A model generated the notes under the pieces. It searched no databases and was not told the origin of the DNA. It saw nothing but the letters and a program-made list of their open reading frames with translations. A stretch of DNA of 64,000 bases from Okapia johnstoni. Taxonomy: Eukaryota > Chordata > Mammalia > Artiodactyla > Giraffidae. The translations under genes and the position numbers were made by a program. Below are positions 45,061-55,525 of this stretch, one piece after another (position 1 is the stretch's first letter; each line of letters begins with the position of its first letter). The stretch spans positions 63,544,985 to 63,608,984 of the forward strand of contig CM044321.1 in the NCBI GenBank assembly GCA_024291935.2, written 5' to 3'.

Positions 45061-45424
45061 ATTAGAAGAAACACAAATGAGTGACCAGGGCTGATATAAA
45101 TACATGTGAAAACTCCGTGCAGATGGTGGGTTGATGCAATGGAGAGAATACTTGTGCCATATATAAGGGGCACCCACTCTCACTTATGGTTATGGTTTTC
45201 TTTTAGGAGACAGTCTAAAAGAATATTTCTCTTATTTGTAGAATATCCTATTATTTTTCCAAAAAGACCCCAAATTTATTATATTAAAAAATCTCAATGT
45301 TGGCTGCCCCCCTCCCTCTGTCTCCAGTCGAGTAAATGCCCCCGTACGCCTGAGCTGTTTGAAGTTGAGTTTTGGTCATGAGCAAACCAAAAGTCTTGAC
45401 TAATGCAGTTCTTTTTTTCGATAT
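45061..45424. other. Unassigned non-coding DNA
   Basis: No repeat recognised; a 91-codon plus frame has no recognised domain. Confidence 0.5.
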
Positions 45425-45690
45425 TTGTGTATTAAAATATACTGTGAAATAATCATCATAGTAACTCAAGCTAACATCCATCATCGTACATAGTTACATT
45501 TTTTTTCTCGTAATGAAGACTTAAGATCTATTGTCATAGAAACTTCAAATATGCAATATGGTATTATTAACTATAGTCACCATGCTGTACATTATATCCC
45601 CATGACTTATTTTATAACTAGAAGTTTATACCTTTTTGATCCCCTTAACCTCCTGCTTCTGGCAACCACCACTGATGGAAATATAGTTCT
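45425..45690 (-). mobile_element. Old L1 3' UTR fragment
   Basis: Antisense: 'agctaacatccatcatcgta', 'taactatagtcaccatgctg', 'cattatatccccatgactta', 'ccttaacctcctgcttctgg'. Confidence 0.8.
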
Positions 45691-45699
45691 TTAATGAGC

Positions 45700-45850
45700 G
45701 TTTACATGACTGTCTCCCAAACTCAGGGGTGAGTTCTCAGGTCAGGGATTGCGGCAGAGTCACCTTTGTACCCCTGGTGCTACACAGGGGTTGGCAGCGA
45801 GCTGGAATTGAATTATTTACAAAGGAATGAGTGGATGAATAAATATATAT
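45700..45850 (+). mobile_element. L2-type LINE 3' end
   Basis: 'ggtcagggattgcggcagag', 'cacctttgtacccctggtgc' and 'tttacaaaggaatgagtgga' follow the L2 terminal order. Confidence 0.6.
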
Positions 45851-46577
45851 CCTTTTGCAGACCTATTTTGAATGAACTTTTCAAAATAATAGGCAGCAGG
45901 TGATTTAGCTCTTGAAATTGTTGAAGTTCATTGAAACCGATGTTTATGTTTCTTATTCAGGATCTTCATCCTTTCAGAGAAAAAGGGCTTGCACTTGACT
46001 CCTCAAGGTTGCCATCCTGTTAACCCCTCCTGAAAATGGGCAGTCAGCTCTCACAAAATGCTGGTGCATTCAAGTAGAATGAACACAAAATTCGTACTTC
46101 CTCGGGGTACAAATTGACTCAGAGTGAACAGGCAAATAATAACTGAGTCTTCCCAGGTACAAGGGACAGAACAAAGGAGCTCTAAGAAACAAAACAAAAC
46201 AGCTTTTAGGTTACTATTCTGAATGAAGCTTGGGTAATAAAATGCAGTGATGCTTCCATGCCGTTGTCAGAGGCCACTTCAATGCCTGAAGTTGTTCTTC
46301 CTTTTTGTTAATATTCATTCATTCCCCACAAGTAAATACCTGCTAAATCAGATGACCTTGTACAGGATTGACCTTGAAACAGTTACTGCCAGACGTGCAC
46401 AAAGCCTACCTCTGTATGTGTGAGAGAGAAATATCTTCTCCATTTTCCTCTCTTAAGTCTCAGTTTCTCGCACCTGACACACTAGAACAAATTAATGATC
46501 ACCTTTGGAAAGGTGCTGGCATGCAGCTTGTTAGAGTGGGAAGGCAGTTATCAATTATCTGGATAAAACCTCTAACT
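45851..46577. other. Unassigned non-coding DNA
   Basis: Nothing recognised; a 77-codon frame continues into the L1 at its end and is not a gene. Confidence 0.5.
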
Positions 46578-46785
46578 TTGTTTTTAAATTTATTTTATTG
46601 AAGTGTAATTGATTTACAATGTCATGTTAATTTCTTCTGTAGAGCAAAGTGATTCAGATACACATACACACATATATATGTACACATCCTTTTTCATATT
46701 CTTTTCCATTCGGTTTCTCCAGGATATTGAATATAGTTCCCTGTGGAATACAGTAGAACCTTGTTGTTTATCCATCCTATATATA
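46578..46785 (-). mobile_element. L1 3' UTR fragment
   Basis: Antisense L1 terminus: 'tttattttattgaagtgtaa', 'gatttacaatgtcatgttaa', 'agatattgaatatagtt'-type region and 'cagtagaaccttgttgttta'. Ends at the SINE pair. Confidence 0.85.
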
Positions 46786-46894
46786 GGGCTTCCCTGGTGG
46801 TTGGTAAAGAATCTGCCTTCAGGAGACTCTGGTTCAGTTCCTGGGTGGGAAAGATCACCTGGAGAAGGGATTGGCTACCCACTCCAGTATTCTT
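46786..46894 (+). mobile_element. Bov-tA SINE, first unit of a dimer
   Basis: Head and short body ending at 'actccagtattctt', directly followed by a second head. Same breakpoint as at 40.84 kb. Confidence 0.9.
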
Positions 46895-47108
46895 GGGCTT
46901 CCCTGGTGGCTGAGATGGTAAAGAATCCGCCTACAATGCGTGAGACCTGGGTTTGATCCCTGGGTTGGAAATACCCCCTGGAGGAGGGCATGGCAACCCA
47001 CTCCAGTATTCTTGTCTGGAAAATCCCCATGGGCAGAAGTGCCTGGCGGGCTACAGTCCATGGGGTTGCAAGGAATTGGACACAACTGAGTGACTAAGCA
47101 CAGCACAG
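46895..47108 (+). mobile_element. Bov-tA SINE, second unit of a dimer
   Basis: Complete unit: 'gggcttccctggtggctgag', 'gggtttgatccctgggttgg', BovA body, tail 'tgactaagcacagcacag'. Close to consensus. Confidence 0.93.
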
Positions 47109-47239
47109 TTGATTTACAATATTGTGTTAGTTTCTGCTGTACAGCAAAGTGATTCAGTTATACATATGATATATAATAGTTTGCATCTGCTAATCTCAGC
47201 CCCTGTTCCTCCTACGCCCCTCTTCCCTGTGGCAACCAC
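47109..47239 (-). mobile_element. Second L1 3' UTR fragment
   Basis: 'gatttacaatattgtgttag' and 'tgctgtacagcaaagtgatt' cover the same L1 consensus positions as 46607-46665, so this is a separate copy and not the continuation of the first L1. Confidence 0.8.
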
Positions 47240-47345
47240 ACTTCTGTGAAACCTCAAACTTTAAAATGATGAAACCAAGGTCCAGAAAGGGTAATATCCA
47301 CCTAAGGCCCACAGCTAGTTAATGCATGTGCCTGACCCAGCCTGG
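47240..47345 (-). mobile_element. MIR SINE
   Basis: 'atgatgaaaccaaggtccag' and 'aggcccacagctagttaatg' are the antisense MIR core. Confidence 0.7.
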
Positions 47346-48440
47346 CAGTTCTTGATTCATGAGACTGAAACTTGTATTCACAAGACTGAAACTCTAATTA
47401 CACAGTTCTGCTGACCTTGAAGTAGAAAAATGCCATTCCTCCAAAGAGCATTCTGTACATTAGCCACATTGGAGCAGGGAATTTGCAAGTGAGCAACTTT
47501 GGTTTTCAGATCTCATTATTAGGGGAAACGTCTGAACCTTGTAACCAACCGGTCTAAAGTAGTCAAGTCATGAGCACTTTTTCCTACATCCAGTCCACTG
47601 GTAGGTGGGGAGTCCCCATCCCCCTCCCCTGCCTGGAGCTCAGAAGCTCTCGGCCCAGGCCTTTCCTGAGGGGTAGAACCAGAAGATTGCTTCCCAAGCT
47701 GAGTTTTTTGTTCCTCACACTGAGTAATAAGGACAGCTCCAGGGAGGCTTGGGAGAACTTTATGAAAGCTTTTGTTTGCGTGAAACCAGGAATCAGAAGG
47801 CACAGGAGAAGGCAGGGCTTCAAAGGCACTCTTTGTTGCTGTGTTCCATCAGGGCCAGCTTCCTCTATGAACTTGGAGCATTGTATTTTCAAAGATGTTA
47901 TGAACACTGGTGATGTAGGATGGAAGCCAGAGAAATGCTATTGTCTGCTAAATCCTCCAGCTAGTATTGCAGAAAAATAAGATTCTTGCTAGTCAACCCT
48001 GTCATTGAATTCTCATCCATCAATCTGCCACATATGTGATGCCTTGGGGATGTCTGGGCAGCTTTTGTAATGGCAGGAACCAAAATCATCCCAGTCTTAC
48101 AGCTGTCTGTCTTCATCGCAAAGATATTCCTCCTTCTGTAGGCTGGCCATTCACCACCTTGAAGAAAGCCTTCCATTCACCAAACACCTGAGCCTGATAT
48201 GAAAAAAGAGGCATCTTTTTCTCTATTCACATTTCCGTGGTCCTCCTTAACTTTTATGCCCCGCACCCCATATTATGACCCCAGTGTGGACATGTTTTTT
48301 CAAATCACAGGGACCCAGAATCCCACTCGCCTTCCCAGGACCCATCCCACCTTCACACAGGCTACCATACAAATCTTGTCTTCCCTACATACCTTCCCTT
48401 TCAGTGGGAAAATAGCTAGTTAATCTGATTGACAGAATTG
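47346..48440. other. Unassigned non-coding DNA with open frames
   Basis: Repeat-free as far as I can tell. A 136-codon plus frame (47570-47980) overlaps a 107-codon minus frame (47584-47907). Neither shows a domain, signal peptide or recognisable homology. Most likely chance frames in a GC-richer patch. Confidence 0.45.
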
Positions 48441-48745
48441 GTGTTTCCCAAACTTTTGTCATTTGTCACCCATCCTCACATTTTTTGCATTGCGCTTGAA
48501 CCACCTACGTTGTTATCTAGCTGGTATTTTTATTTTAAATGACTCACTTTTTAACTGTAGGCAATCATTTTAATTTCATTTTAATCAATAGTATCTGTGA
48601 AATTGCAGATTAGATATGTTATTTAATTAAACAGTAGAAATATATGTAGAAATGTTAAAATAAAGTATATATTCATCCATGTGCTACTAATATCATCTAT
48701 GTACCAATGATCCTGCATTTCTCAAACTCTGGAGAACAATAAACT
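48441..48745. mobile_element. Possible old hAT-type DNA element
   Basis: 'tttcccaaacttttgtcatt' at the left and 'catttctcaaactctggaga' at the right are suggestive of a MER-type hAT element, but the ends are not clean inverted repeats. Tentative. Confidence 0.3.
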
Positions 48746-48946
48746 AAATCAATCTAAAATATTGGCTGGTATAGGCCTAATGAGCCTCCCCATTTTTGTA
48801 AGAATTGCATTTTAATGGGCACTTTTCGTACTTTTAAGCCAACTGAAAGAGGGAAGGAAACACGGTGGAGTGGAAGGCATACTTTTTTTTTTTAAGCTGG
48901 AGAAAACTCAATTGCTTTTAACTTATACAGATTATACTGTTGGTGA

Positions 48947-49001
48947 CTGCAGCCATGAAATTGACTGCAGATAAACCCAAACATGACTGAACAACAACAG
49001 C
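48947..49001 (+). mobile_element. 55-base internally deleted BovB insertion
   Basis: 'ctgcagccatgaaatt' matches BovB about 530 bases before its 3' end (compare 38807-38822), followed by an 18-base filler and then 'aacatgactgaacaacaaca', the BovB 3' terminus. Perfect 13-base flanks atactgttggtga lie at 48934-48946 and 49002-49014. A retrotransposed BovB transcript with a large internal deletion. Confidence 0.85.
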
Positions 49002-49014
49002 ATACTGTTGGTGA

Positions 49015-49375
49015 GCATTTTTGCTGCTCTTCCCTACTAAGCCCCTCTCCTGGGCCTTCTGTAGTCCAACTATGCCTTCTTCCAGGGCATGGATGTCAGC
49101 ACCGGTATATCTGAGCTCATCAGGTTAAAGAACAAAGATTTGTAGCCAGGTCTTCACTATTTTCCTGAGATTCCACCAGACACAGTGGTGCTGTGTCCCA
49201 CTGCTGACCCTGTACCTCTCTATGGAAGAATTATACCACACCCTCTCTCCATCAGTATCAGAGTTGACCATGTGACTTGCTTTGACCAATAAGATGTTGG
49301 AGGAAGGGACGTGTATCATTTCTGGACAGAAGTTTCAGAGCTGTCTCATGAATCTGTCGTTGAGTCCAAGAGCAA
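49015..49375 (+). mobile_element. Possible MaLR-like LTR remnant
   Basis: 'gaccatgtgacttgctttga', 'ccaataagatgttggaggaa' and 'gggacgtgtatcatttctgg' recall an old MaLR/MLT-type LTR. Only 49255-49365 is moderately convincing. Confidence 0.4.
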
Positions 49376-49749
49376 TTTTTTTTAATTGTATACAGTTTTA
49401 ATGGTTACTTTCCATTTACAGTTATTACAAAATATTGGCTAGATTCTCTGTATTGAACAATACACCCTTGAATCTGTCTTATAAGCAACAGTTTGTGTCT
49501 CCCACTCCCCCACCGCTATACTGCCCCTCCCTCTCTCCCCACTGGTAACCACTAGCTTGTTCTCTATATCTGAGTCTGCTTCTTTTTTGTTACATTTACC
49601 AGTTCATTGTATTTTTTTAGATTCCACATGTAAGTGATATCATACAGTATTTGTCTTTGACTTTGTTCACTTAGCATAATTCCCTCCAAATCCATCCACA
49701 TTGCTGTGAATAGCAAATTTTCATTCTTGTTTATGGCTGAGTAGTATTC

Positions 49750-49793
<44 letters not shown>

Positions 49794-50025
49794 ATGTGTG
49801 TGTGTGTATGTATACCACATCTTCTTTATCCATTCATCTGTTGATAGACACTCAGATTGCTTCCATATCTTGGCAATTATAAATAACGCTACAATGAACC
49901 TTGAGGGGCTTGCATCTTTTCTAATTAGTGGTTTTGTTTTTGTTTTGTTTTTGGATATATAACCAAGAGTGGAATTGCTAGGTCATATGATATTTTGTTT
50001 TAGTTTTGTGGAACAGTTCCTCTGT
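49376..50025 (-). mobile_element. L1 LINE 3' part
   Basis: Antisense L1: 3' UTR ('ccactggtaaccactagctt', 'gattccacatgtaagtgata'), then ORF2 C-terminal coding sequence ('tgtttatggctgagtagtat', 'agattgcttccatatcttgg', 'gtggaattgctaggtcatat'). A TG microsatellite has expanded at the usual L1 site. Confidence 0.92.
49752..49806. repeat. (TG)n microsatellite
   Basis: About nineteen TG units, a 'ttgca' interruption, then six more. Confidence 0.97.
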
Positions 50026-50194
50026 CCTTCCTTACTTTCATGACCTTTAAGTTTACAAGAAAATCATTTTGCAGACTGTCTTTCAGTGTGAGTTTGTTTG
50101 AGATTTTCTCATATTTTAACATGATCAGAAACTTTTTGTCAGATTTCTTCAATGCGAAGTTACATTTCACCCTTAGTAATTAATAGATATTTCA

Positions 50195-50755
50195 TAGACA
50201 GATACTTTTAGACTATAGTAAAATCCCCTTTCATCCACTAGCTTTAGCATCATCAATGATTTTTGCTTGAATCAGTTATCAATCACTATGATGGTTGACA
50301 AATGATGTTTCTCTATCATTCCTTGCATGTATTTATTGGCCTTCTACTGTAAAGAAAAGCTTTATCTTCTTTAAGTTGTTTTTATCAGTGTGCGTCCATG
50401 TATTCCTTTATTATTCATTGAGTTATAATCCACAGCTGTCACTATTTATTTTGATGCTCAAGTTATCCCATATTTGACCAGGAAAAGCCACTTCAAGACA
50501 GCCTCTGTGTCTTTTTGACTTAGCACATCATTCTTTGAGTACTTCTTTACTTTTTGGTAAAAGAAAAAAAGTGTCACAAACTCATCTTGTTCTTTTCCCT
50601 GTCTAGCCCTGGAGTCAGCCACTTCTTTAAGGAGTGTCTTCTTTGAGTGTCTTCATGGAGAGTGCTATTTAGAAATCAAGATCTAAGTGTCAGATCTGCT
50701 CATTGCTGCCAGGCATCACTTCTACTAGATTCTTTCTTTGTATATAGTTGTACTG
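50195..50755. mobile_element. Old interspersed repeat, probably L1M-type
   Basis: 'actatgatggttgacaaatg', 'ttctactgtaaagaaaagct', 'gagttataatccacagctgt', 'ttttgatgctcaagttatcc' and 'catcattctttgagtacttc' are a known mammalian repeat block in order. I believe L1M-related; strand not assigned. Confidence 0.6.
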
Positions 50756-50910
50756 TTTAATTCTAGCCAGTGCTCCGAACAGTATTCCAGTTACTATACA
50801 ATATGGCCTTACACAGGGAAAAGTGGGGCTTTTGTCTTGTATTTTTTTCAGCATGGATGTGGGACAGATCTAGGAAATATATATGTGCAAACACACACAT
50901 ATATATGTGT

Positions 50911-51118
50911 GTGTGCTCAGTCATGTCCGACCCTCAACAATCCTATGGACTGTAGCCCTCCAGGCTCCTCTGTCCGTGGAATCTTCCAGGCAAGAATACT
51001 GGAGTGGGTTGCCATTTCTTCCTCCAGGGGATCTTCCTGAGCCCGTGATCCAACCCACGTCTCCAACATCTCTTGCATTGAAAGGCAGATTCTTTATCAC
51101 TGAGCCACCTGGGAAGCC
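50911..51118 (-). mobile_element. Bov-tA SINE
   Basis: Antisense, full length: 'gctcagtcatgtccgaccct' to head 'gagccacctgggaagcc'. Sits directly beside a CA/TA/TG run (50887-50915), probably its expanded tail. Confidence 0.93.
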
Positions 51119-52039
51119 TTCATATGTACCTGCATACACATATACACATTTGCATGTACTTACGATGTATGCATGCATGTGTTTGTACACACATAGGCAT
51201 ATGCACACATTGAGAATTCACATAGGTACAGCCAATTGCCCTCCAAAGCCACAGGGTTCATTCTAGCTTTCACCCTTTCCACCTTTGTATCTTCTTCCTG
51301 GAGAAACCCAACTCCAGGTTTCCTTGATGTATTTACTACTTTCTGAATCCCCCTCAGGTCCCCACTCTTTCCCCCTGACCCCACCAGGCTGCCTCTCCAC
51401 AACCTCCTTGTGCAGGCCCAGCCCCAGCAACGCCCCCGATCCCCTAAAATACTCAGCTGTGTGGGCTCCATCCTCTGTCCACCTGCCTTCCCACCCTCCT
51501 TGGAAGAAAGAAAAGAAGTAAGGGAGGGAAAGTGGGAGAGAGGAGGAAGAAAAGGAGAGAGGGGGGTCAAGATCAACCCCCCCCCCCCTTTATTTTTGTT
51601 ACTATTCATGGTTTTTTTTAAATTACTTCACCTGTATATACACCAAGATATTATTTTACATAGATAAAATAACATCATTTTTCTGCAATCTTTTTGCATT
51701 TTTCTTTGTTCCCCACCACCACCACCAACATCCCATTCCTTCTCACAAGATAGCATACATAACAACATGGGAGGTATCCTTCATATTTTGTCCATGTTTA
51801 CATATAGGGCACCAATATACACATACTAATATATATCTGTGTGTCTGTGTGTATGCAAGACCAAATGGGGATTTTTGCCAATTTTACTTTCCCAAATGGG
51901 ACCTTATCTTCTAGATTCTTTTTATTATTATACATATTTCCCACTTCTGAGTTTTCTAATCAATAATACCTTATGTAATTCTCTTTGTCAGGTAGCCTAG
52001 TTCTAATCCATTATTTTTTTTAAGAGAGAATTCTTATCT
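51119..52039. other. Unassigned DNA with simple repeats
   Basis: ACAC/ATGC-rich run at about 51130-51215, a poly-C at 51577-51589 after a GA-rich tract, and an ACC triplet run near 51712-51726. A 149-codon minus frame (51160-51609) spans these low-complexity tracts and is not credible as a gene. Confidence 0.55.
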
Positions 52040-52295
52040 GAACTCTCCTGTAACTTGTCCATCCACAGCTCTTTCTCATCTCTTTAACCAGCACTGCCAC
52101 CATCTAGCCACTCAAGTGGAAATCATCCTTGATTCTTCCCTTTTTTCTGCACCACATCTTCCTAAATGTAACTTGAGTCAGCCAGCTTCTCACCATCTCC
52201 TTTTCTCCTACCACCATCTCTCATCCGACTTGCTGCAGAATTTTCCAAAGTGCTTTATCCACTTCAACTCATATCCCCCTGAAAGTGTTCAGGTT
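52040..52295 (+). mobile_element. L2 LINE fragment
   Basis: 'aaatcatccttgattcttcc', 'ttctcaccatctccttttct', 'ctaccaccatctctcatccg' follow the L2 ORF2-end sequence. Confidence 0.65.
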
Positions 52296-52550
52296 TGAGT
52301 TTAGCTTCAAGCATTAGAAATTTAAAATTACTAAGGATTCCAAAAATGGATTAAATGTGCCAACAAGAAAGAAGTTTTCTTGCTATGCCAGAAATAAATT
52401 GCTTTTTCAGCGAGATATGCTCTCCAATATGATGCTTTTTCTAATGTGTGGATATCAGACTCACACTCATTGACTGTCTTCGCTTTCCAAGATCATGTTC
52501 CTTTCTGTTTAAATAGTTTCATGCAATTGGGATAAGACTCTATAAAAGTT

Positions 52551-52675
52551 GGGACTTCCCTGGTGGTCCATTGGTTAAGGCTCCGTGCTTCCACTGCAGG
52601 GGTCCTGGGTTCAACTAGGGATCAGGGAACTAAAATCCCACATGCCCCATGACTTTGCCAAAAAAAAAAAAAAAA
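52551..52675 (+). mobile_element. Short tRNA-Glu SINE (CHR/SINE2 type)
   Basis: 'gggacttccctggtggtcca', 'ttgcactgcaggg'-type region, 'gggttcaactagggatcagg' and a pure poly-A tail of about fifteen. Degraded flanks 'ctctataaaagt' and 'atctaaaagt' may be the target duplication. Confidence 0.88.
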
Positions 52676-54079
52676 GAATCTAAAAATCTAAAAGTAATGG
52701 ATTAAAACAACAATATAACTTATCAAATGCAACTGAAAAAAATCTGCTCATAGAGCAAAATTAAGTGTGCATGTTGGTTTTAGAAAACATGTTCAATATT
52801 GCATAATGCAACTATTGTTTCTTATGCTTAGGCCCTCTTTTATCTGTTCCACTAATTTCTCATTTATTCAGTTAAAATTGTACACTTACATGAAGGGAAG
52901 GAAGAAAGGATCTATTGTGCAAATAACAAAATATATAGCAGTCTCTCATTCTTCCTCCATTGAGGCTCCTTTTATCTCAAAGAGCAGTTTGGAAATGAGT
53001 CCTGCTGTTAGGAATGGACTGGATAGTCAACTGCATGGATAGAGCATGCACTTCTAATTTCCTTTCTTGTTACAAGCATCCTATTTTTAGTAGAACTCCA
53101 GAATGGCTTCCTTTCTCCTTTGAATGGTGTTGCAACATTTGCACTATTAGTCTTGTCATCTTATAAGACAGTCCTCCCCAGATAGTATTTATATCTGGCA
53201 GCTTGATGATTGGAATCAGCATTTAATTGTGCATATTAACAACTATAGTCACACACAGATTCTATTAACCTGGAATGCCACTGGGCTGCCTATTTCAGAA
53301 TCCTAGAATAAAAATAATGCACAGATGTCCTGTTTTATTATCTCATTTTCAAAATAACCTTTTAAGTGTTTTAAAAATTTACTAGAACTTGTCAATTTCA
53401 CAGACTGTGAAATTAGATCAATTATGCTCTTAATCCTTCTCGAGATGAAAAAAGAAAAGAAAAAAAATATATGGAGCTCCTGGATCATAAGCTGAACACT
53501 GTGTATAACCAGAACATAGTTCCTTACCACACACATCCCTTGCCTTTGCCTTGAGATCTCAAAGGTTATTCAAGGTAGAGAGAGAGCCTTTCCTGAGAGA
53601 ATATTTTAATTTTGTCGAAATACCGGCTGTTCTTCTGTGGCTGTGGCAATGGCTTTCTTACTCATGCAGTCTCTCTGAAGAGTCACATAAGCCTTTAGCA
53701 AAGCTTTAAGCAGACTTTAAATTGAGTTACGACAATTCTCTGGTGTTTTTCCCTCCATAGCATCATCAGGCTGAATCCCACGATTGTTAACGTGTGCTTG
53801 CAAGTTGAGCAGACATAAATTTGAGCAGCCTTTACCTGTTGCTGGGATGGACCCAGGTAGAATCAGGAAAACCTTCCAATAGATACTGACAGTCAGAATT
53901 CCATGGTCCTAAGAATAAAATGTGCAGTCTTCAGTCAAGAGGTAGGCAATAGACTTGGATGGAGGAGATGACCATACATAGTTTTCCCTTTCTTATTCTG
54001 CGTGGGTATGAACATGCTGCAGTACGTAGCATCAGCTTTGAACCCAGCCCACCCATGCATTCTCCATACCACAGCCTGG
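52676..54079. other. Unassigned non-coding DNA
   Basis: No interspersed repeat recognised in 1.4 kb. The 91-codon plus frame at 52767-53042 and the 77-codon minus frame at 53303-53536 have no recognised domain. Confidence 0.5.
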
Positions 54080-54750
54080 ATGAGGTTTCTAAACAGAGGC
54101 TATCATGTTGATCTCCAGTTTAAAATGATTCACTGACTCTCCACTGTCTTCAAGATTAAGTCCAAACTCCTTAACACAGCTTAGGAATATTTTACCATTT
54201 GACATCTGTCAGTATCACCAGCCTCAACTCTTGCCTCTCCACTCCAGCCAAACAGAACAACTCTGGGTTCTCAAACCCAGCCAGGTAGACTTGCTACCCA
54301 TTCTGTTCATGCCGCCTGGATATGCTTTCTCCAATCCCATGTCCATGCGTGCGTGCTAAGTAGCTTCAGTCATGTATGACTCTTTGTGAAGCTATGGACT
54401 GTAGCCCACCAGGCTCCTCTGTCCATGGGATTCTCCAGACAAGAATACTGGAATGAGTTGCCATGCCCTCCTCCAGAATCCCACATCCCTTGCCTGACTA
54501 ACCCCTATTTATCCTCTATATCTCAACTCTTATTGACTTCCTAAGCCTGATTATGGAGATTCTCCTCTGTGTTCCTGTAAATCTCTGCATTTATCCCTGT
54601 TGGAGTATGGATCACATTGGATTGTAATCAGACCTCTTCACTCTGATGCATCCTTGATGTGTGTAGATCTTGTCCTGCCTGTGTATCCTAGCACCCAGAA
54701 TGACATTAGCACATAACAGGGCCTTGGTCAGTATTTCCTGAATGAACAAA
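54080..54750 (+). mobile_element. L2 LINE 3' end, interrupted by a SINE
   Basis: Sense L2: 'tccagtttaaaatgattcac', 'aagattaagtccaaactcct', then after the SINE 'tgactaacccctatttatcc', 'aatctctgcatttatccctg' and an 'acataacagggccttggtca' end. Longest L2 in the window. Confidence 0.75.
54344..54477 (-). mobile_element. BovA SINE in L2
   Basis: Antisense, tail 'catgcgtgcgtgctaagtag' to 'gccatgccctcctcca'; tRNA head absent. 'aatccca' precedes it (54335-54341) and recurs just after (54477-54483), a likely short target duplication. Confidence 0.9.
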
Positions 54751-55310
54751 AGTCTGTTTCCCAAACCCAAGAGTGTACCCGCCGGAGGAACCTACAGTTG
54801 TAGGCACGACGCTACGCTGCTCCTCACTTCCTGTTCAGAATAGTCCTATCCCCCCATCAGGATGCTGAATAAATGTTGAATAAATGCTTTCCATACCAAC
54901 GTTTCAAACTTGAGCAAAACTGAAGGGATTTTCGCTTGAAATGAACCCTCCCTTCTCGCTTTCACTTCTTCAAACTCTCCCTGACTTTAAAGGTCTCATA
55001 AAGTGCCACCCCCGCCCCCAATAGGGAGCCATCCCAGGTTAATAATGATGTCATATTGCTTGCTCATTTTCTCTCCTTCCAGTCTTCACAGATCCTCATT
55101 CTGCATCTTACAGCTTAGCTCTTCATAGTGTAATATCCTCTTGTTTTCTTACTGTTTCATGTTTAGCCCATCTCCTGGGTAAACTGTGATTTCCCTTAGC
55201 ACAGAGAGGAGTTCTTACACTTATTAAGTGTATCATGGAAGCTAGAAAAATGCTCACTAAAGCAGAGCTATCTCTATTATCTCTTACCATATACTTTCCA
55301 TTGAAATTGA
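54751..55310. other. Unassigned non-coding DNA
   Basis: Contains two nearby 'tgaataaatg' units (about 54867-54890). No repeat family recognised. Confidence 0.5.
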
Positions 55311-55475
55311 TTCTTTTTTTGTTTTTTTGGCTGTGCTGGTTCATCGTTGCTGCGCATGGGATTTCTCTAGTTGTGGCAATCAGGGGTGACTCTCTAGTTG
55401 CCGTGCACAGGCTTCTCCTTGCAGTGCCTTCTCTTGTTTCAGAGCATGGCTGTAGGGCATGGAGACTTCAGGGCC
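55311..55475 (-). mobile_element. CHR-type SINE, partial
   Basis: Antisense: 'ggctgtgctggttcatcgtt', 'gggatttctctagttgtggc', 'cttctccttgcagtgccttc'. The tRNA-type head is missing. Confidence 0.8.
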
Positions 55476-55493
55476 CAGGGGCCCCAGAGGTGA

Positions 55494-55525
55494 CACCCTC
55501 CTTGATAAGTTGCTCCTTTTGGCAG
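55494..55525 (+). repeat. Unclassified 32-base duplicated sequence, copy A
   Basis: 'tgataagttgctcctt' core; 28 of 32 bases match 56425-56456 and all four differences are transitions. Confidence 0.7.

Noticed and set aside
47570..47980. 136-codon plus-strand open frame as a novel gene
   Set aside because: No recognisable domain, no Kozak or promoter context that stands out, and a 107-codon frame is open on the opposite strand over the same bases. Consistent with chance in a GC-richer patch.
48441..48745. Clear hAT transposon with inverted ends
   Set aside because: The similar end motifs (caaact) are in direct and not inverted orientation, so it is kept only as a low-confidence feature.
51160..51609. 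149-codon minus-strand frame
   Set aside because: Spans microsatellite, GA-rich and poly-C tracts and enters no known family. Low-complexity artefact.
54867..54890. Poly-A signal pair marking a host gene 3' end
   Set aside because: The 'tgaataaatg' units occur without any upstream coding or exon signal and fit worn L2-like sequence.
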